The notes below the pieces were generated by a model. The model saw only the letters and a list, made by a program, of their open reading frames with translations, ran no database searches and was not told where the DNA came from. The position numbers and the translations under genes were made by a program. Shown one piece after another: positions 1 through 7,717 of a stretch of DNA of 53,228 nt (position 1 is its first letter; every line of letters starts with the position of its first letter). Source of the stretch: JAVJSU01 sp040219275 (lineage in GTDB: Bacteria > Chloroflexota > Anaerolineae > Aggregatilineales > Phototrophicaceae); NCBI GenBank assembly GCA_040219275.1, contig JAVJSU010000009.1, positions 1 through 53,228 on the forward strand, written 5' to 3'.

Positions 1-27
1 ATTCTTCCCGTACATTTGTGAAAACAG

Positions 28-82
28 CCCACTTCAGTGGGGTTTTGAAAATCATCGTAGCATTGGGGTTTTAGCCCAATGC
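28..82. repeat. Tandem double-hairpin repeat, copy 1
   Basis: Two perfect hairpins follow one another: CCCACT/AGTGGG (28-33 with 36-41, 2-nt loop, followed by GTTTT) and GCATTGGG/CCCAATGC (60-67 with 75-82). The same arrangement, with compensating sequence differences, recurs at 34675-34721, and both copies are preceded by a similar ACATT(T/C)GT string. The first hairpin resembles a small intrinsic terminator. It lies in the gene-free stretch downstream of the uracil-DNA glycosylase stop. Function unknown. Confidence 0.6.
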
Positions 83-119
83 GGTTTTGTTGAGCCACTT
101 TTATTACCTTGCAACAGAG

Positions 120-212
120 CAGCTCTTAGCTTTTAGCAAAAGCATTTTTTTCAAACTAAAAGCTAACGGCTAAACGCTATTTTCACAAATGTTCACCGTA
201 AACAGAATTCAG
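120..212 (-). repeat. TTAGC-type dispersed hairpin repeat, copy 1
   Basis: Read on the minus strand, this begins CTGAATTCTGTTT, continues GTGAAAATAGC and then runs through alternating TTAGC/GCTTTTAG words that can fold back on a second block containing GCTAAAAGCTAAGAG. The same order of words occurs at about 4728-4920 and 42527-42712 on the plus strand. This copy is shorter on its far side. It contains no gene. Confidence 0.7.
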
Positions 213-251
213 GGTACTATCGGTTTTGACGCACACGTTGGATTGCATTCG

Positions 252-926
252 CTAGAACAATCGCAATTGTTGTGGCGGTTCGTCCGTCTCGCCGTTATCC
301 TGTGCGTTTTCTTTTGCATCTTCTGGCATGTCCGCTGAAGGTTTTGCATTGGCACGGCGTTTTTTCACTTCTTCAAGTACATCAGGGATGCGCTTAATAT
401 CATCTTCCATGTCAATTCTTAAATTGGGATTACGAAGTGCCGCCGCCGGATGAAAAAGGGGATAATAGGCGCGGTCATCGGCATATTTGGGTTGTCCGTG
501 AATACTGCTGATTTTGCCATTCGGAAAGTATTGCGCCATGCTGAAGCGCCCTAACGTCGCCACCACCAGCGGATCAATGATCTCGAATTGGCGCTTGAGA
601 AAGTGATTGCACGCGATGATCTCGTCAGATTGCGGATCACGGTTATCGGGAGGGCGATGCTTGACCACGTTGGTAATAAACACCTGCTCGCGCTTCATGC
701 CGATCAACGTCAGCAGATAATCCAGATAGCGTCCAGATTTCCCGACAAATGGCAAGCCCTGTTGATCTTCATAAAATCCTGGTGCTTCCCCGATGAATAA
801 AATCTCCGCGGATGGATCGCCATAACCGGGGACAGCCTTATTCGTGCCTTCGTACAGTCGGCAAGCTGTACAAACATTAATCTCTTCAGCGATAAGAGTG
901 AGTTTCTTGGTGCGTGCTTCGCTCAT
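252..926 (-). CDS. Uracil-DNA glycosylase, family 4
   Basis: A 224-residue family 4 uracil-DNA glycosylase, which removes uracil from DNA to start base excision repair. Visible motifs are GEAPG (46-50), the VVK-RPP-NR region (87-96) and FHPAAAL (158-164), all typical. The family binds a 4Fe-4S cluster with four cysteines. Here C19, C22 and C106 are in place, but the third ligand position, normally Cys in KCRPP, is H90 (KHRPP), with the usual 15-residue spacing to C106. The C-terminal ~35 residues are a charged Glu/Asp/Asn-rich tail without a fold I recognise. ATG at 926 has an AAAGG box upstream. It is divergent from the TetR gene, so the 150-bp gap probably holds both promoters. Confidence 0.93.
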   Translation of the reverse strand: MSEARTKKLTLIAEEINVCTACRLYEGTNKAVPGYGDPSAEILFIGEAPGFYEDQQGLPFVGKSGRYLDYLLTLIGMKREQVFITNVVKHRPPDNRDPQSDEIIACNHFLKRQFEIIDPLVVATLGRFSMAQYFPNGKISSIHGQPKYADDRAYYPLFHPAAALRNPNLRIDMEDDIKRIPDVLEEVKKRRANAKPSADMPEDAKENAQDNGETDEPPQQLRLF

Positions 927-1005
927 GCGTACAGCCTTTCTCGGTTCATAGCGGTTTCATCCCAAATTTTACCGTATAATTTAGTCGGAAAACTTTAACA
1001 ATTTC

Positions 1006-1059
1006 TTGACAATTTAATCACTTGACATTATTAATTATACAGTGTTAAATAAACAGTGT
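1006..1059 (+). promoter_or_regulatory. Promoter(s) with ACAGTGT direct repeat, before the TetR gene
   Basis: Two overlapping sigma70-like promoters are visible: TTGACA 1006-1011 with TATTAA 1029-1034 (17-bp spacer), and TTGACA 1022-1027 with TTAAAT 1045-1050 (17-bp spacer). The heptamer ACAGTGT occurs twice, at 1039-1045 and 1053-1059, 14 bp apart, overlapping or just downstream of the -10 elements. That position fits an autoregulatory operator for the TetR protein encoded 20 bp further on, although TetR sites are usually inverted rather than direct repeats. Confidence 0.55.
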
Positions 1060-1078
1060 AAGAAAAAAGGAGCACAAC

Positions 1079-1780
1079 ATGCCGAGGAAGGCACAACCCG
1101 AATTACGCGAGGAAACGCACAATGCCATTAAGGACACAGCCCGTCGGTTGATGGCTGAACGTGGCACACAGGGCTTGTCACTCCGTGCGATTGCCCGCGA
1201 ACTCGACCTGACCGCACCGGCGCTCTATTATTATTTTCCGCGCATGGATGATCTAATTACGGCACTGATTCTTGATGCCTTTAATGGGCTGGCGGAAGCT
1301 GTCGAAATCGTCGCAGAAACCCATGCCGAGTTGCCCGCCTATGAGCAGATGATCGAGAGTTTGCTGGCGTACCGTCAATGGGCGCGGGAGCACAAAACGG
1401 AATTTCAACTGATCTTCGGCAATCCCATTCCGGGGTATGTAGCGCCTGCCGAATTAACCATTCCGGCGGCGGTACGCTCTATGGTGGCGATTGGTCGGGC
1501 GATGTATCGGGTGATTGACGAAAATGACGCAGAAATCCCCGCGCATCATCTAAACATTCCGCCCCATTTGAGCGCGTATTTTCAAGATGTGACGAATCGC
1601 ATTGATGGCGATTTTCCGGTGTTTGCCGTGCCGCTAACCGTCAGTTTATGGTCGGATTTGCAGGGCATGGTGTTGATGGAACTCATTGAGCATCTACCGC
1701 CCACAGTCGGCTACATGGACGAGTGGTTTCGTCTGGAAATCGAGCGCCGATTGCTTGATCGTGGTCTAAAACCAAACTAA
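1079..1780 (+). CDS. TetR/AcrR family transcriptional regulator
   Basis: A 233-residue one-component regulator. The N-terminal DNA-binding domain (about 12-60) carries the TetR helix-turn-helix with LSLRAIARELDLTAPALYYYF, followed by a long helical ligand-binding region of the WHG/TetR_C_13 kind. The ATG at 1079 follows AAAAAAGGAG at 8-nt spacing. It heads a plus-strand run of four genes (lactonase-like MBL hydrolase, DUF4386 membrane protein, epimerase), which are reasonable regulatory targets. Direct repeats in its own promoter suggest autoregulation. The ligand cannot be predicted. Confidence 0.9.
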   Translation: MPRKAQPELREETHNAIKDTARRLMAERGTQGLSLRAIARELDLTAPALYYYFPRMDDLITALILDAFNGLAEAVEIVAETHAELPAYEQMIESLLAYRQWAREHKTEFQLIFGNPIPGYVAPAELTIPAAVRSMVAIGRAMYRVIDENDAEIPAHHLNIPPHLSAYFQDVTNRIDGDFPVFAVPLTVSLWSDLQGMVLMELIEHLPPTVGYMDEWFRLEIERRLLDRGLKPN

Positions 1781-1876
1781 GTCTTTCTTAAAAATCAATC
1801 ACATAAATTATTTCCCAACCGTAAAACGCGGTAGGTGTCTTTAGTGCGCCTACGCGCAGTCGAAAAAGGCTAGAAA

Positions 1877-2722
1877 ATGATCAAAGTTCATGCAATTCAA
1901 ACCGGAAGTGTCGCCATCAAGCAACGCCAACGCGCGGGACAAGGCGCAGGCATGTTGCGCCTCATCAATACCCTGCGCGATAGCGAATGGGCGGGGTGGC
2001 TTCCGATCTACGCATGGTTGATAGAACATGATGGCGGTTTAACGATTGTCGATACAGGCGAGACTGCCCGCACCGCAGAAGCTGGCTACCTTCCGAAATG
2101 GCATCCCTTTCATCGCTTCGGCGTGCGGATGAATGTTCAACCGCAAGACGAAATTGATGTGCAATTGACGCGACTTGGTTATTCGCCGGATGATCTCACA
2201 CGGGTCGTCATGACTCATCTGCACACCGATCATGCGGGGGGATTGCCCCATTTCCCGAACACACCGATTCTAGTCTCGCGTGAGGAATATGGTGCCGCGT
2301 CGGGCTTTTCCGGCAGATTAAACGGCTACCTGAATCAACATTATCCGGCATGGTTCAATCCGACGCTGATCGACTTCAACAATACGCCCTACGCGACGTT
2401 TTCACGCAGTTATGCGCTCACGCCAGACATCACACTCGTCCCAACCCCCGGACACAGCGCCGGACATCTGAGCGTGATCGTGCGCGATAGCGATGTGCAT
2501 TACTTTATCGCGGGGGATACCTCGTATACCGAACAACTGTTGCTCGATCAAACTGTTGACGGTGTCAGTGTGGATACCGCCGCCGCCAAAGACACACTCG
2601 CCCGCATTCTGGGCTATGTCGAGCAATATCCCACTGTCTATCTGCCCGCTCACGATCCTGAATCTGTGACCCGTTTAGAAAACAAACACGTTGTTCACTC
2701 GTCCGTTTCATTTATTCGTTAG
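1877..2722 (+). CDS. MBL-fold hydrolase, N-acyl homoserine lactonase-like
   Basis: A 281-residue metallo-beta-lactamase fold enzyme without signal peptide, so cytoplasmic. The metal-binding motif H114-L-H116-T-D118-H119 lies in THLHTDHAGG, and further metal-ligand regions are GHSAGH and GDTSY, with a C-terminal PAHD. The overall order and length match the AiiA/AttM lactonase-like group that opens lactone rings such as acyl homoserine lactones, but these motifs do not settle the substrate. An AAGG lies upstream of the ATG. It sits 97 bp after the TetR gene and 41 bp before the next start, probably co-transcribed. Confidence 0.85.
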   Translation: MIKVHAIQTGSVAIKQRQRAGQGAGMLRLINTLRDSEWAGWLPIYAWLIEHDGGLTIVDTGETARTAEAGYLPKWHPFHRFGVRMNVQPQDEIDVQLTRLGYSPDDLTRVVMTHLHTDHAGGLPHFPNTPILVSREEYGAASGFSGRLNGYLNQHYPAWFNPTLIDFNNTPYATFSRSYALTPDITLVPTPGHSAGHLSVIVRDSDVHYFIAGDTSYTEQLLLDQTVDGVSVDTAAAKDTLARILGYVEQYPTVYLPAHDPESVTRLENKHVVHSSVSFIR

Positions 2723-2763
2723 TAACTATGCCCACAAAAGGCGCACAAAAGGAGCAATCAACC

Positions 2764-3453
2764 ATGAAGACAATCAAACGTAACACCGCAATCCTACTTA
2801 TCATTGAAGGACTATTACTTTTCGTGCCGACGATTGTGCTTGGTGGCGCGATCAACTGGCCCGCCTCATTGGGTGATCCCGCAGAGACGATGTTACCGCT
2901 CATCCATGAGCAAGCAGATGCCGTCCGGTTGGGGTACTTCGCCTATCTGATCTACTCGGTGCTGTTCTTCCCGGTAGCACTGATGACCGCCCGTGTGGTC
3001 GCTGGTGATGATACGTTTTCACCTATGTTGAAGATCGCTGTCGGTTTCGGCGCAATTTCCACCTTAGCCCGCACACTCGGCATTATCCGCTGGCTGTTCC
3101 CGATGCCGATTCTCGCCGAACAGTATGTTGATCCTGCCACATCAGAAACGGCGCGTGAAACCATCGCTATTGTCTACCGGATGCTCAATGAATATGCCGG
3201 GGCAGTGGGTGAAGTGATTGGTGTCAGCTTCTTCGCCGCCATCTGGATCGCCCTGATTGGCATTGTCATCTTACGGAATGGGTCGCTCCCGCGCTGGTTG
3301 GGCATCTGGGCACTGGTTGCCGCTGTCGGGTTAGCCTCATCCATTCTGGAAATGTTCGGTGTTGATCTCGGTGCATTCATCACCGTGACCGTCACCATTA
3401 TTCAACTGTGGTTCCTTGCGGCGGGCTTCGTCCTCTTCAGAGCGCGAAATTAA
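2764..3453 (+). CDS. DUF4386 family membrane protein
   Basis: An integral membrane protein of about 229 residues with roughly six hydrophobic segments, matching my recollection of the DUF4386 family in its N-terminal NTAILLIIEGLLLF and the YLIYSVLFFPVALM segment. Function unknown. I start it at the ATG at 2764, 7 nt after AAAGGAG, rather than at the upstream in-frame ATG at 2728, which would add a charged dodecapeptide ahead of the first membrane helix. It is in line with the TetR, lactonase-like and epimerase genes. Confidence 0.8.
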   Translation: MKTIKRNTAILLIIEGLLLFVPTIVLGGAINWPASLGDPAETMLPLIHEQADAVRLGYFAYLIYSVLFFPVALMTARVVAGDDTFSPMLKIAVGFGAISTLARTLGIIRWLFPMPILAEQYVDPATSETARETIAIVYRMLNEYAGAVGEVIGVSFFAAIWIALIGIVILRNGSLPRWLGIWALVAAVGLASSILEMFGVDLGAFITVTVTIIQLWFLAAGFVLFRARN

Positions 3454-3589
3454 CATCAACCGGAGCGCGCTGCTTTGTGCTGAGTTTGAGGGCGATCTCC
3501 GCAAATTACAACCGAAAGATCGCCTTCGCAATGGCACGATTAATCCTATAGAACGCTATCAACCATCTTAATAACAGGAGAAAAATCTC

Positions 3590-4558
3590 ATGAGTACCAA
3601 TAACAGTAACGAATTGCACATCATTTTTGGCACAGGTCCTGTCGGTTTAGCCGTCATGGAAGAGTTACTCGCAAAGGGCAAGCGCGTTCGCATGATTAAC
3701 CGTAGTGGACGCAACGCCAACATCCCCGCGTCTGTAGACGTGGTCAGTGGTGACGCGAAAAATCTGGACTTTGCCCGTAAAGCGGCAGAAGGCGCGACCC
3801 ACATCTACAACGCGCTCAATCCATCTTACGACAAATGGCTAGACCTGTTCCCCGGTTTGCAGGCAGGCACCGTTGCCGCCGCAGAAGCCACGGGCGCGAA
3901 GTTGATCGTCATGGAAAACTTGTATATGTACGGGCACACGCACGGCAAACCGATGACCGAGAACACACCCTTCAATCCCCATACTCGTAAGGGCAAGCTC
4001 CGTGCGGAGATGCACGAAACACTGATGGCGGCGCACAATGCCGGTAAAATCCGCGTCGTTATGGGACGGGCATCGGATTTCGTCGGTTCGCGGGCATTGG
4101 ATACGGCATTGGGGGATCGTGTGATTTATCCGGCGCTGGAAGGAAAAGCCGCGTCCATCGTCGGCAAGGCGGATTTACTGCATACGTATAGCTACATTCC
4201 CGATGTCGGTACGGCGCTCGTCACACTCGGCGAGCATGACTCCGCGCTAGGGCAGGCGTGGCACATCCCGAACGCCCCGACCATCACGACGAAAGCCTAT
4301 ATTGAGAAAATCTTCGCCGAAGCAGGGCATCCCGCCAAAATTTCTGCCGCACCCAAGCCCATTCTGTGGCTACTCGGCAGATTTAACCCGATCATCAAGG
4401 AAGTTTATGAGATGGTTTACGAGTTTGAAGAACCCTTTATCGTCGACCACAGCAAATACGTTAAAGCCTTTGGCGATCATTCCACTCAAGTGGATACTGT
4501 CGTCAAGGAAACGGTCAAGTGGTATCGGGAAAATCCGAAATCCGCGAACGGGCATTAA
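3590..4558 (+). CDS. NAD(P)-dependent epimerase/dehydratase (atypical extended SDR)
   Basis: A 322-residue Rossmann-fold protein. The nucleotide-binding glycine motif is at the N-terminus (FGTGPVGLAVMEELL, about 14-28), followed by a basic residue near the end of beta-2 (MINRSGR), which suggests NADPH. It lacks an obvious YxxxK catalytic pair in the usual place, so it may be an atypical SDR acting as a reductase or NmrA-like sensor; the substrate is not predictable. AACAGGAG precedes the ATG. It ends the TetR-led gene run, followed by an intrinsic terminator. Confidence 0.82.
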   Translation: MSTNNSNELHIIFGTGPVGLAVMEELLAKGKRVRMINRSGRNANIPASVDVVSGDAKNLDFARKAAEGATHIYNALNPSYDKWLDLFPGLQAGTVAAAEATGAKLIVMENLYMYGHTHGKPMTENTPFNPHTRKGKLRAEMHETLMAAHNAGKIRVVMGRASDFVGSRALDTALGDRVIYPALEGKAASIVGKADLLHTYSYIPDVGTALVTLGEHDSALGQAWHIPNAPTITTKAYIEKIFAEAGHPAKISAAPKPILWLLGRFNPIIKEVYEMVYEFEEPFIVDHSKYVKAFGDHSTQVDTVVKETVKWYRENPKSANGH

Positions 4559-4583
4559 TCGCTCGATCATGCGCGCTTTATAG

Positions 4584-4620
4584 AGCCATCTTGATATAAA
4601 ATCGGGATGGCTTTTTGTTT
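4584..4620 (+). terminator. Intrinsic terminator after the epimerase gene
   Basis: AGCCATC (4584-4590) pairs with GATGGCT (4606-4612), followed by TTTTTGTTTT. It lies 26 bp after the epimerase stop and closes the gene run that begins with the TetR regulator. Confidence 0.85.
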
Positions 4621-4727
4621 TAATTGCCCAACCTAATCCGACGTTTGCCTATCGTTAATGCAAATCGCTAGTCAATATGACGCAACGCGATTATACTAAG
4701 CGATGTGGGTTAACGCGGGTAAGTTTA

Positions 4728-4920
4728 TCTGAATTCTGCATAAAGTGGACATTCTTGAAAATAGCTTTTAGCCGTTAGCTTTTGGCTTTTAGTTTGAAAA
4801 AACGCTTTTTGCTAAACGCTAAGAGCCAAAGGTTTCGGATACACAGGTTCTTTTACCACAGAAAGCCTGTCATTCAGAATGGGTTGCTTATCCAGAACTG
4901 ACATTAATATAGATATTAGA
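4728..4920 (+). repeat. TTAGC-type dispersed hairpin repeat, copy 2
   Basis: Fills most of the 370-bp gene-free gap between the epimerase terminator and the transpeptidase gene. It shares the word order TGAATTCTG, TGAAAATAGC, CTTTTAGCCGTTAGC, then GCTTTTTGCTAAACGC, and a distal block (ACC-n-GTCATT-n-GGTTGCTTAT-n-AACTGAC) with the copy at 42527-42712. The central part (4755-4832) can form a long imperfect hairpin. No coding potential is visible. Confidence 0.75.
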
Positions 4921-4930
4921 GGTTGGAAGC

Positions 4931-7156
4931 GTGGTCAAACGGGTCTGGTTATTTTCACTGTTCGGCGTGTTGATTTTATTTGGCTGTACTGGCACACCGG
5001 ATTCCGGCGCGAGTGAGGTTGAAATTGGTCAACTGCCCACGCGCATCCCCACCGCCACGCCTGAATATAACAACCTCGATAGTGCAGAACGAACCGTTCG
5101 TGCTTTCCTCAGTGCATGGCAAAATCTGGATTATGCCAGCATGTATATCTTACTGAATGCCGCCAGCCAGCAAGCCACACCGTTTGAAACCTTCGTCGCC
5201 GAATATAATCGCGCCAATGCAGAGATGACGCTCATCTCCCTCACCACACAGGTGAATGGTTTGGCGCGAGATACGAACAATAACCGCATTAGCGTGCTCA
5301 ATTATGATGCGACCTTTACCACCAACATCCTCGGTGAATTTAGCGATACCGGACGCAACCTCTATCTTGAGCTTGATGCTACCCTGCAAGATTGGCGTGT
5401 GGCATGGTCACGTGGGGATATTTTCCGTGAGATGGAAATCGGCGGGCAAGTCCGTTTGGAAGCCGCCATTTCCCGCCGAGCAAATATTTATGATCGTAAC
5501 GGGGTGGTGCTTGCCAATCAAAATGGGCGTGTCGTGACGTTGAATGTCGTCCCGCAAGAAATCCCTGATGTAAACATCTGCCTTGATACCCTCACACAGG
5601 CGATGAATCTTTCGCGTGACCTTATTCAAGATCGCTTGAGTCGTTTTGGTAGTGATTGGCTCGGCGAAGTTGGCACTATTGAAGTCGTCGCTTATGAGCA
5701 ATGGCGAACGCAATTGGAGCAGAACTGTAACGCACAATTTGATAGCCGATCGACGCGAGAATATGTGAACGGCACCCTCGCGCCGCATGTGCTGGGCACG
5801 GTGGGCTATTTGACGGAAGAAGAAGTGCCGGGTGTGGAGCAATTTGGCTTCAATCAGGATTCGATTCTGGGGCGCAGTGGCATCGAAGGCAGTTGGGATG
5901 AAACCCTGCGTGGTACACCGGGCGGACGCTTAAGCATCGTCACGCCGGACGGACGTACCCTGCGTGTGATCGCGGAAAGTACCTCGTCACCTGCCTTGAG
6001 TGTTTATTTGACGCTGGACGCGGGCTTACAACAGGTGGCGCTGGAAGCAATTCAGCGTTCGTATGATACATATGATAATTTCGGGGGTGGCTCTCGTGGG
6101 GCATCTGCGGTGGTGATGGATGTGAATACGGGCGCAATTTTGGCGATGGTCAGCTACCCGACCTATGATGCCAACATCCTCGCGCCGTTCCCGGAAATTG
6201 GTACCCGTGCCGCCGCACAATTGATCCAACAGATCGGTGAAGATCCCCGTCGCCCGCTGTTCAATCGTGTGACGCAGGGTTTGTATCCTACTGGCTCAAT
6301 CTTCAAAACGATCACCTCCATCGCTATACTGGACACAGGCATTTATGCGCCGGAAACGCGCTTTACATGTATTGGCTCATGGCAACGCGATAATGACATC
6401 CCCGGTGGACGAACCGACTGGCTTGCAGGTGGACATGGCACGCAGACCACCGCGCAGGGCATCACCAATTCCTGCAACCCGTTTTTCTATGAAGCGGGTT
6501 GGCAATTGCATCAGTTGGACGAAAATTTGCTTCCAGAATATGCGGTACGTTTGGGTTTGGGTGGCAATACCGGCATGACCGATGTTGCGGAATCCCCCGG
6601 TTTTATCGGCAATCCAGAGACAATTTTCCAGAACACAGGTCAGGCGATGTCGTCGATTGATACGGTCAGTATGGCAATCGGGCAGGGGCATGTCAGCGCG
6701 ACCCCGTTGGAGATGGTGCGCTATTACGCGGCGGTGGCAAATAATGGCATCTTGCTCCGCCCGCAATTGGTGGATTCTACCCGCCTAATTGATGATGTCA
6801 GCTACCAGATGGAACCGGATATCATGGGGACATTTGGCGTGCCGCAGGAAGTGCTTGACGAAATTCATTCAGGCATGTGCGCGGTGACAACGGCCTCCAA
6901 TGGTACAGCAGAATTCGTCTTTCGTAATTCTGAATTACAGGCGCTCGGCGTGTGTGGTAAGACCGGTACAGCAGAGGATCAATCCCCTGAAAGGAGAAGT
7001 CCTCATGCGTGGTTCGCCGCCTATGCCCCGCGTGAAAACCCACAAATTGCCATTATCACGATGGTGGAAAATTCCGGTCAGGGGTCGGAGGTCGCCGCAC
7101 CAATCGCCCGCGACATCCTCGAATATTATTTCTTCGGCGCTGTCGGCACGCGTTAA
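4931..7156 (+). CDS. Lipoprotein class B penicillin-binding protein (D,D-transpeptidase)
   Basis: A 741-residue peptidoglycan cross-linking transpeptidase. The N-terminus is a lipoprotein signal with lipobox LFGC, so it is probably lipid-anchored. Next comes an NTF2-like MecA_N-type domain (about 50-165), a PBP dimerisation domain (about 175-350) and the transpeptidase domain with all three motifs: S456-I-F-K459, S514-C-N516 and K677-T-G. There is no glycosyltransferase domain. The gene starts with GTG at 4931 after GAGGTTGGAAGC. It stands alone between a dispersed repeat and the cobalamin riboswitch, with no rod or division genes nearby. The MecA_N domain resembles that of low-affinity PBPs. 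Confidence 0.92.
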   Translation: MVKRVWLFSLFGVLILFGCTGTPDSGASEVEIGQLPTRIPTATPEYNNLDSAERTVRAFLSAWQNLDYASMYILLNAASQQATPFETFVAEYNRANAEMTLISLTTQVNGLARDTNNNRISVLNYDATFTTNILGEFSDTGRNLYLELDATLQDWRVAWSRGDIFREMEIGGQVRLEAAISRRANIYDRNGVVLANQNGRVVTLNVVPQEIPDVNICLDTLTQAMNLSRDLIQDRLSRFGSDWLGEVGTIEVVAYEQWRTQLEQNCNAQFDSRSTREYVNGTLAPHVLGTVGYLTEEEVPGVEQFGFNQDSILGRSGIEGSWDETLRGTPGGRLSIVTPDGRTLRVIAESTSSPALSVYLTLDAGLQQVALEAIQRSYDTYDNFGGGSRGASAVVMDVNTGAILAMVSYPTYDANILAPFPEIGTRAAAQLIQQIGEDPRRPLFNRVTQGLYPTGSIFKTITSIAILDTGIYAPETRFTCIGSWQRDNDIPGGRTDWLAGGHGTQTTAQGITNSCNPFFYEAGWQLHQLDENLLPEYAVRLGLGGNTGMTDVAESPGFIGNPETIFQNTGQAMSSIDTVSMAIGQGHVSATPLEMVRYYAAVANNGILLRPQLVDSTRLIDDVSYQMEPDIMGTFGVPQEVLDEIHSGMCAVTTASNGTAEFVFRNSELQALGVCGKTGTAEDQSPERRSPHAWFAAYAPRENPQIAIITMVENSGQGSEVAAPIARDILEYYFFGAVGTR

Positions 7157-7177
7157 TTTCATTTCGCGCCATGTGTG

Positions 7178-7206
7178 TTGACAAGGGATACGCATGGTGT
7201 TATCCT
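7178..7206 (+). promoter_or_regulatory. Promoter of the cobalamin riboswitch operon
   Basis: TTGACA at 7178-7183, a 17-bp spacer and TATCCT at 7201-7206 give a sigma70-like promoter, starting transcription just before the riboswitch aptamer. Confidence 0.6.
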
Positions 7207-7249
7207 CATTTTTAGTTCATCTGAACGACTTTAACAATTGCAAACACTA

Positions 7250-7505
7250 AACCATAGGTGTGCCATGACCCGGATGTCTGGCACCTAACAGGGAAAGTCC
7301 GGTGCGTAGGATGCAAAACCAAGCCTACAAGTCCGGCGCTGTCGCGCAACGGTAGTGGCGAGAGCCATTAGCTTTTAGCGATTAGCTTTTAGCCTGATTT
7401 TTTTCAGCTAACAGCCAATAGCCAATAGCTAATAGCCAGCCAAAGCCCGAATGCCTGCCTATGATTTAGCTCGTCGGGAACGTCGTTGACACTTATCAAC
7501 GATCA
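7250..7505 (+). ncRNA. Cobalamin (B12) riboswitch
   Basis: A cobalamin aptamer is recognisable from conserved blocks in the right order: GGTGTGCCA paired with TGGCACC, then ACAGGGAAAGTCCGGTGCG, the CGCGCAACGGTA segment and the B12 box AGCCCGAATGCCTGCC ending at 7459. A further hairpin TCGTTGA/TCAACGA (7483-7489 with 7496-7502) follows and may supply the regulatory loop. Between the CAACGGTA segment and the B12 box lies an unusually long arm (7366-7437) made of TTAGC-type repeat words. A terminator at 7562 suggests transcriptional control of the following binding protein and permease: high cobalamin would switch them off. Confidence 0.88.
7366..7437 (+). repeat. TTAGC-type hairpin forming an arm of the riboswitch
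   Basis: CCATTAGCTTTTAGCGATTAGC on the left pairs, with a few mismatches and wobbles, with GCCAATAGCCAATAGC and flanking words on the right, giving a hairpin of about 30 bp around a T-rich loop. The words are the same as those in the dispersed repeats at 120-212, 4728-4920 and 42527-42712, but the unit is shorter. Confidence 0.75.
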
Positions 7506-7561
7506 ACCCCTTCGCGTAAAAGGGAAGCGAGCACGGATATGACCTATCATCTTAGGACAGA

Positions 7562-7587
7562 ATCCCGCATCTTCGTGGGATTTTTTT
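7562..7587 (+). terminator. Riboswitch expression-platform terminator
   Basis: ATCCCGC (7562-7568) pairs with GTGGGAT (7575-7581, one G-U) around ATCTTC, followed by seven T residues. It sits between the aptamer and the binding-protein gene, where a B12-controlled terminator would act. Confidence 0.85.
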
Positions 7588-7717
7588 ATACCCATCGGGT
7601 CTTATTGACTCACAACAGTTCACATCCTTCCATGTGTGGTGACGTGCGCCTTCTCTTTGCTGGCTCCTTTAATGTCCACTTTTTTGCACATTTTCCACAA
7701 TGGAAAGGATCAACCCT

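Noticed and set aside
5408..5842. 144-codon minus-strand ORF
   Set aside because: Antisense to the transpeptidase dimerisation domain, no family resemblance.
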